From: Rhizobium sp. RM
GTDB taxonomy: Bacteria; Pseudomonadota; Alphaproteobacteria; Rhizobiales; Rhizobiaceae
Assembly: GCF_013390595.1 (NCBI RefSeq)
Contig: NZ_JACAWV010000008.1
Coordinates: forward strand, 558,001-622,000
DNA: 64,000 nt
Direction: 5' to 3'
Below, in pieces: positions 62,738 through 64,000 of the stretch; positions within the stretch are counted from its first letter, which is position 1, and each line of letters begins with the position of its first letter. Both the position numbers and the translations under genes were made by a program. The notes under the pieces were generated by a model that made no database searches, was not told the origin of the DNA, and was given only the letters and a program-made list of their open reading frames with translations.

Positions 62738-63223
62738 ATGGCGTTTGATGCATCATTTTTCGCTCTCGTCGGTCTCGTTCTCTTCTTCGTGCTGATTGCC
62801 TACCTCAAGGTTCCGGGCATGCTGGCGAAGTCGCTCGACGAGCGCGCGCAGAACATCACTGAGGAACTGGCGGAAGCCAAGCGCCTGCGTGAAGAGGCTC
62901 AGCATCTGCTGGCCGAGTACCAGCGCAAGCGTAAGGAAGCTGAAGCCGAAGCTGCTGGCATTGTTGCCGCGGCTGAGCGTGAAGCGGCTGCTCTGACGGC
63001 TGAGGCCAAGGCAAAGACGGAAGAATTCGTCGCACGCCGTACGGCTCTTTCCGAGCAGAAGATCAAGCAGGCCGAAGAAGACGCCATTGGCGCCGTTCGC
63101 TCTGCTGCTGTCGACATCGCGATTGCGGCGTCCGAGAAGCTGATTGCCGACAAGACGACGGCTGCTGCGAAAGCAAAGCTTTTTACCGCCACCATCGGCG
63201 AAGTGAAGTCGAAGCTGAACTAA
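62738..63223 (+). CDS. atpF: ATP synthase subunit b
   Basis: 161 residues: one N-terminal membrane helix (FFALVGLVLFFVLIAYLKVPGM) and a long charged coiled coil (EELAEAKRLREEAQHLLAEYQ). It pairs with b' to hold F1 stationary. Last gene of the F0 cluster; the F1 genes atpHAGDC are not adjacent, the usual split in rhizobia. Confidence 0.92.
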   Translation: MAFDASFFALVGLVLFFVLIAYLKVPGMLAKSLDERAQNITEELAEAKRLREEAQHLLAEYQRKRKEAEAEAAGIVAAAEREAAALTAEAKAKTEEFVARRTALSEQKIKQAEEDAIGAVRSAAVDIAIAASEKLIADKTTAAAKAKLFTATIGEVKSKLN

Positions 63224-63247
63224 GTTTCCTTCAGTTGTAATTAAAAG

Positions 63248-63278
63248 AACCCCTCCGGCTTGCCGCGAGGGGTTTTTT
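63248..63278 (+). terminator. Rho-independent terminator of the atp F0 operon
   Basis: AACCCCTC (63248-63255), 11-base loop, GAGGGGTT (63267-63274), followed by TTTT. It lies 25 bp after the atpF stop. Confidence 0.92.
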
Positions 63279-63477
63279 GTTTCGTGTATTGGCTGCGCCA
63301 GCATTCGCGACCGTCCATAATCAAGCGAATTGCGGCGAGCGGTCACCTGTTTTCGTTACGAAGACGTGCCCTCACGCTTCGCCGCTCTGGGCCATAAAAA
63401 TGCCGCGGTCATTCGATGAAGGCATCCCTCAAAAGGAGAGTCCAATGATCTGCCGGCGGGAACATCTGCGGTCTTGC

Positions 63478-64000
63478 TTAGTCCTGGCGCAGTGGCCGGA
63501 AGCTCATGCGATGCAATGGGCAGGGGCCATGATCGTCAATGGCGCGCAGATGGGCTGCTGTGCCATAGCCCGCATGCCCCTCGAAGCCATAGGCGGGGTG
63601 CACCTGCGCGGCACGCTCCATCATCCTGTCCCTTGTGACCTTGGCAATAATCGACGCTGCGGCAATCGATAGCGAACGGCTGTCGCCTTTAATGACAGCC
63701 TTTGACTGGCAGGCGATGCCGGGGGGCATATCGCGTCCATCTGCCAAAACGAGAGATGGCGACACGGGAAGACCGAGCACGGCGCGTCGCATCGCGTCAA
63801 GGCTGGCGCGCAGGATGTTCATGTCATCGATCAGTGCTGGACCGGAGGAAGCGATGGAAACAAGCGAAGTTTCCATGATTTGTTTGAACAGCGCTTCTCG
63901 TTTTGCCTTGGAAAGCTTTTTTGAATCGTTGAGACCAGACGGAATATTGTCGGGGTCGAGAATAACGGCGGCTGCGACAACCGGGCCCGCAAGTGGTCCG
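63478..64000 (-). CDS. rnhB: Ribonuclease HII, missing its N-terminus at the window edge
   Basis: 174 codons are inside the window; the start and roughly the first 25-30 residues lie beyond 64000. The readable part begins [19 protein letters not shown], the conserved start region after the DEVGRG motif, and continues with [25 protein letters not shown] and [24 protein letters not shown] contain the active-site area, and [18 protein letters not shown] the C-terminal part. It cuts RNA in RNA-DNA hybrids. Convergent with the atp operon across 254 bp that holds the atp terminator and no other gene. Confidence 0.94.
   Translation of the reverse strand, partial: GPLAGPVVAAAVILDPDNIPSGLNDSKKLSKAKREALFKQIMETSLVSIASSGPALIDDMNILRASLDAMRRAVLGLPVSPSLVLADGRDMPPGIACQSKAVIKGDSRSLSIAAASIIAKVTRDRMMERAAQVHPAYGFEGHAGYGTAAHLRAIDDHGPCPLHRMSFRPLRQD

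Overview
The window looks like core chromosome of an Agrobacterium/Rhizobium-group alphaproteobacterium, most likely the Agrobacterium tumefaciens complex. Four things point there. A mannosylfructose-phosphate synthase/phosphatase pair sits at the left edge. The ATP synthase genes are split, with an atpI-B-E-b'-b cluster standing alone. hisS-hisZ-hisG are neighbours, and the GroES/GroEL operon has a CIRCE operator. GC content is moderate and even, genes are tightly packed, and I see no tRNA, rRNA, insertion sequence, prophage, CRISPR array or other clear mobile element.

Layout. 0-1.4 kb: mfpsA and the first codons of mfpsB (compatible-solute synthesis). 1.5-8.9 kb: a GntR regulator, a DUF3422 membrane protein, a LysR regulator and the divergent glycolate oxidase operon glcDEF with an 11-bp inverted repeat in front of it. 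9-15.2 kb: an L,D-transpeptidase, tag with a coupled exported protein, a YeiH-type exporter with its divergent LysR regulator, a small probably copper-related pair (DUF305 and a DUF2946-like protein), an uncharacterised Rossmann-like protein and a DUF2798 protein. 15.4-19.3 kb: hisS, a VOC protein, hisZ, hisG. 19.3-25.3 kb: DoxX, an unknown protein, groEL/groES, an acyltransferase and a HAD-IIA phosphatase. 25.3-33.4 kb: ribF, ileS behind a structured leader, a lipoprotein whose end is probably frameshifted, tadA, an RluB-type pseudouridine synthase with a long repetitive basic tail, and rsmD. 33.4-44.5 kb: a patatin lipase, a CPA2 K+/H+ antiporter, pmbA, a CysQ-like phosphatase, DUF4170, waaA, a HAD hydrolase, lpxK, DUF2093 and mutL, which form an LPS-core block. 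44.8-48 kb: a PAS-receiver protein with no kinase domain and a GGDEF-EAL protein. 48.1-52.3 kb: a sugar-acid cluster (SDR, dgoK, dgoA, SMP-30 lactonase) divergent from an IclR regulator. 52.4-59 kb: a LuxR-type solo, a cytosolic NrtA-like binding protein, an Mrp ATPase, CorA and Kup. 59.1-64 kb: a SleB-type cell-wall hydrolase, atpIBE-b'-b and the truncated 3' part of rnhB.

How the genes work together. Several blocks are pathway units: mannosylfructose synthesis, glycolate oxidation, the first and regulatory steps of histidine synthesis, lipid A/Kdo assembly, the lower De Ley-Doudoroff route for galactonate, and the F0 sector of ATP synthase. Regulation can be read in places: CIRCE plus a -35/-10 pair for groESL, a near-consensus alphaproteobacterial promoter for atp, palindromic operators beside glcDEF, yeiH/lysR and the IclR/SDR divergon, and many hairpin terminators.

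I found no convincing new defence or mobile system. The most worthwhile anomalies are a probable one-base deletion in the ileS-linked lipoprotein, the kinase-less PAS/receiver protein, a cytosolic NrtA-like sensor beside a LuxR solo with an altered ligand pocket, an Mrp ATPase without its CxxC cluster ligands, a three-hairpin ileS leader and the glcDEF palindrome.
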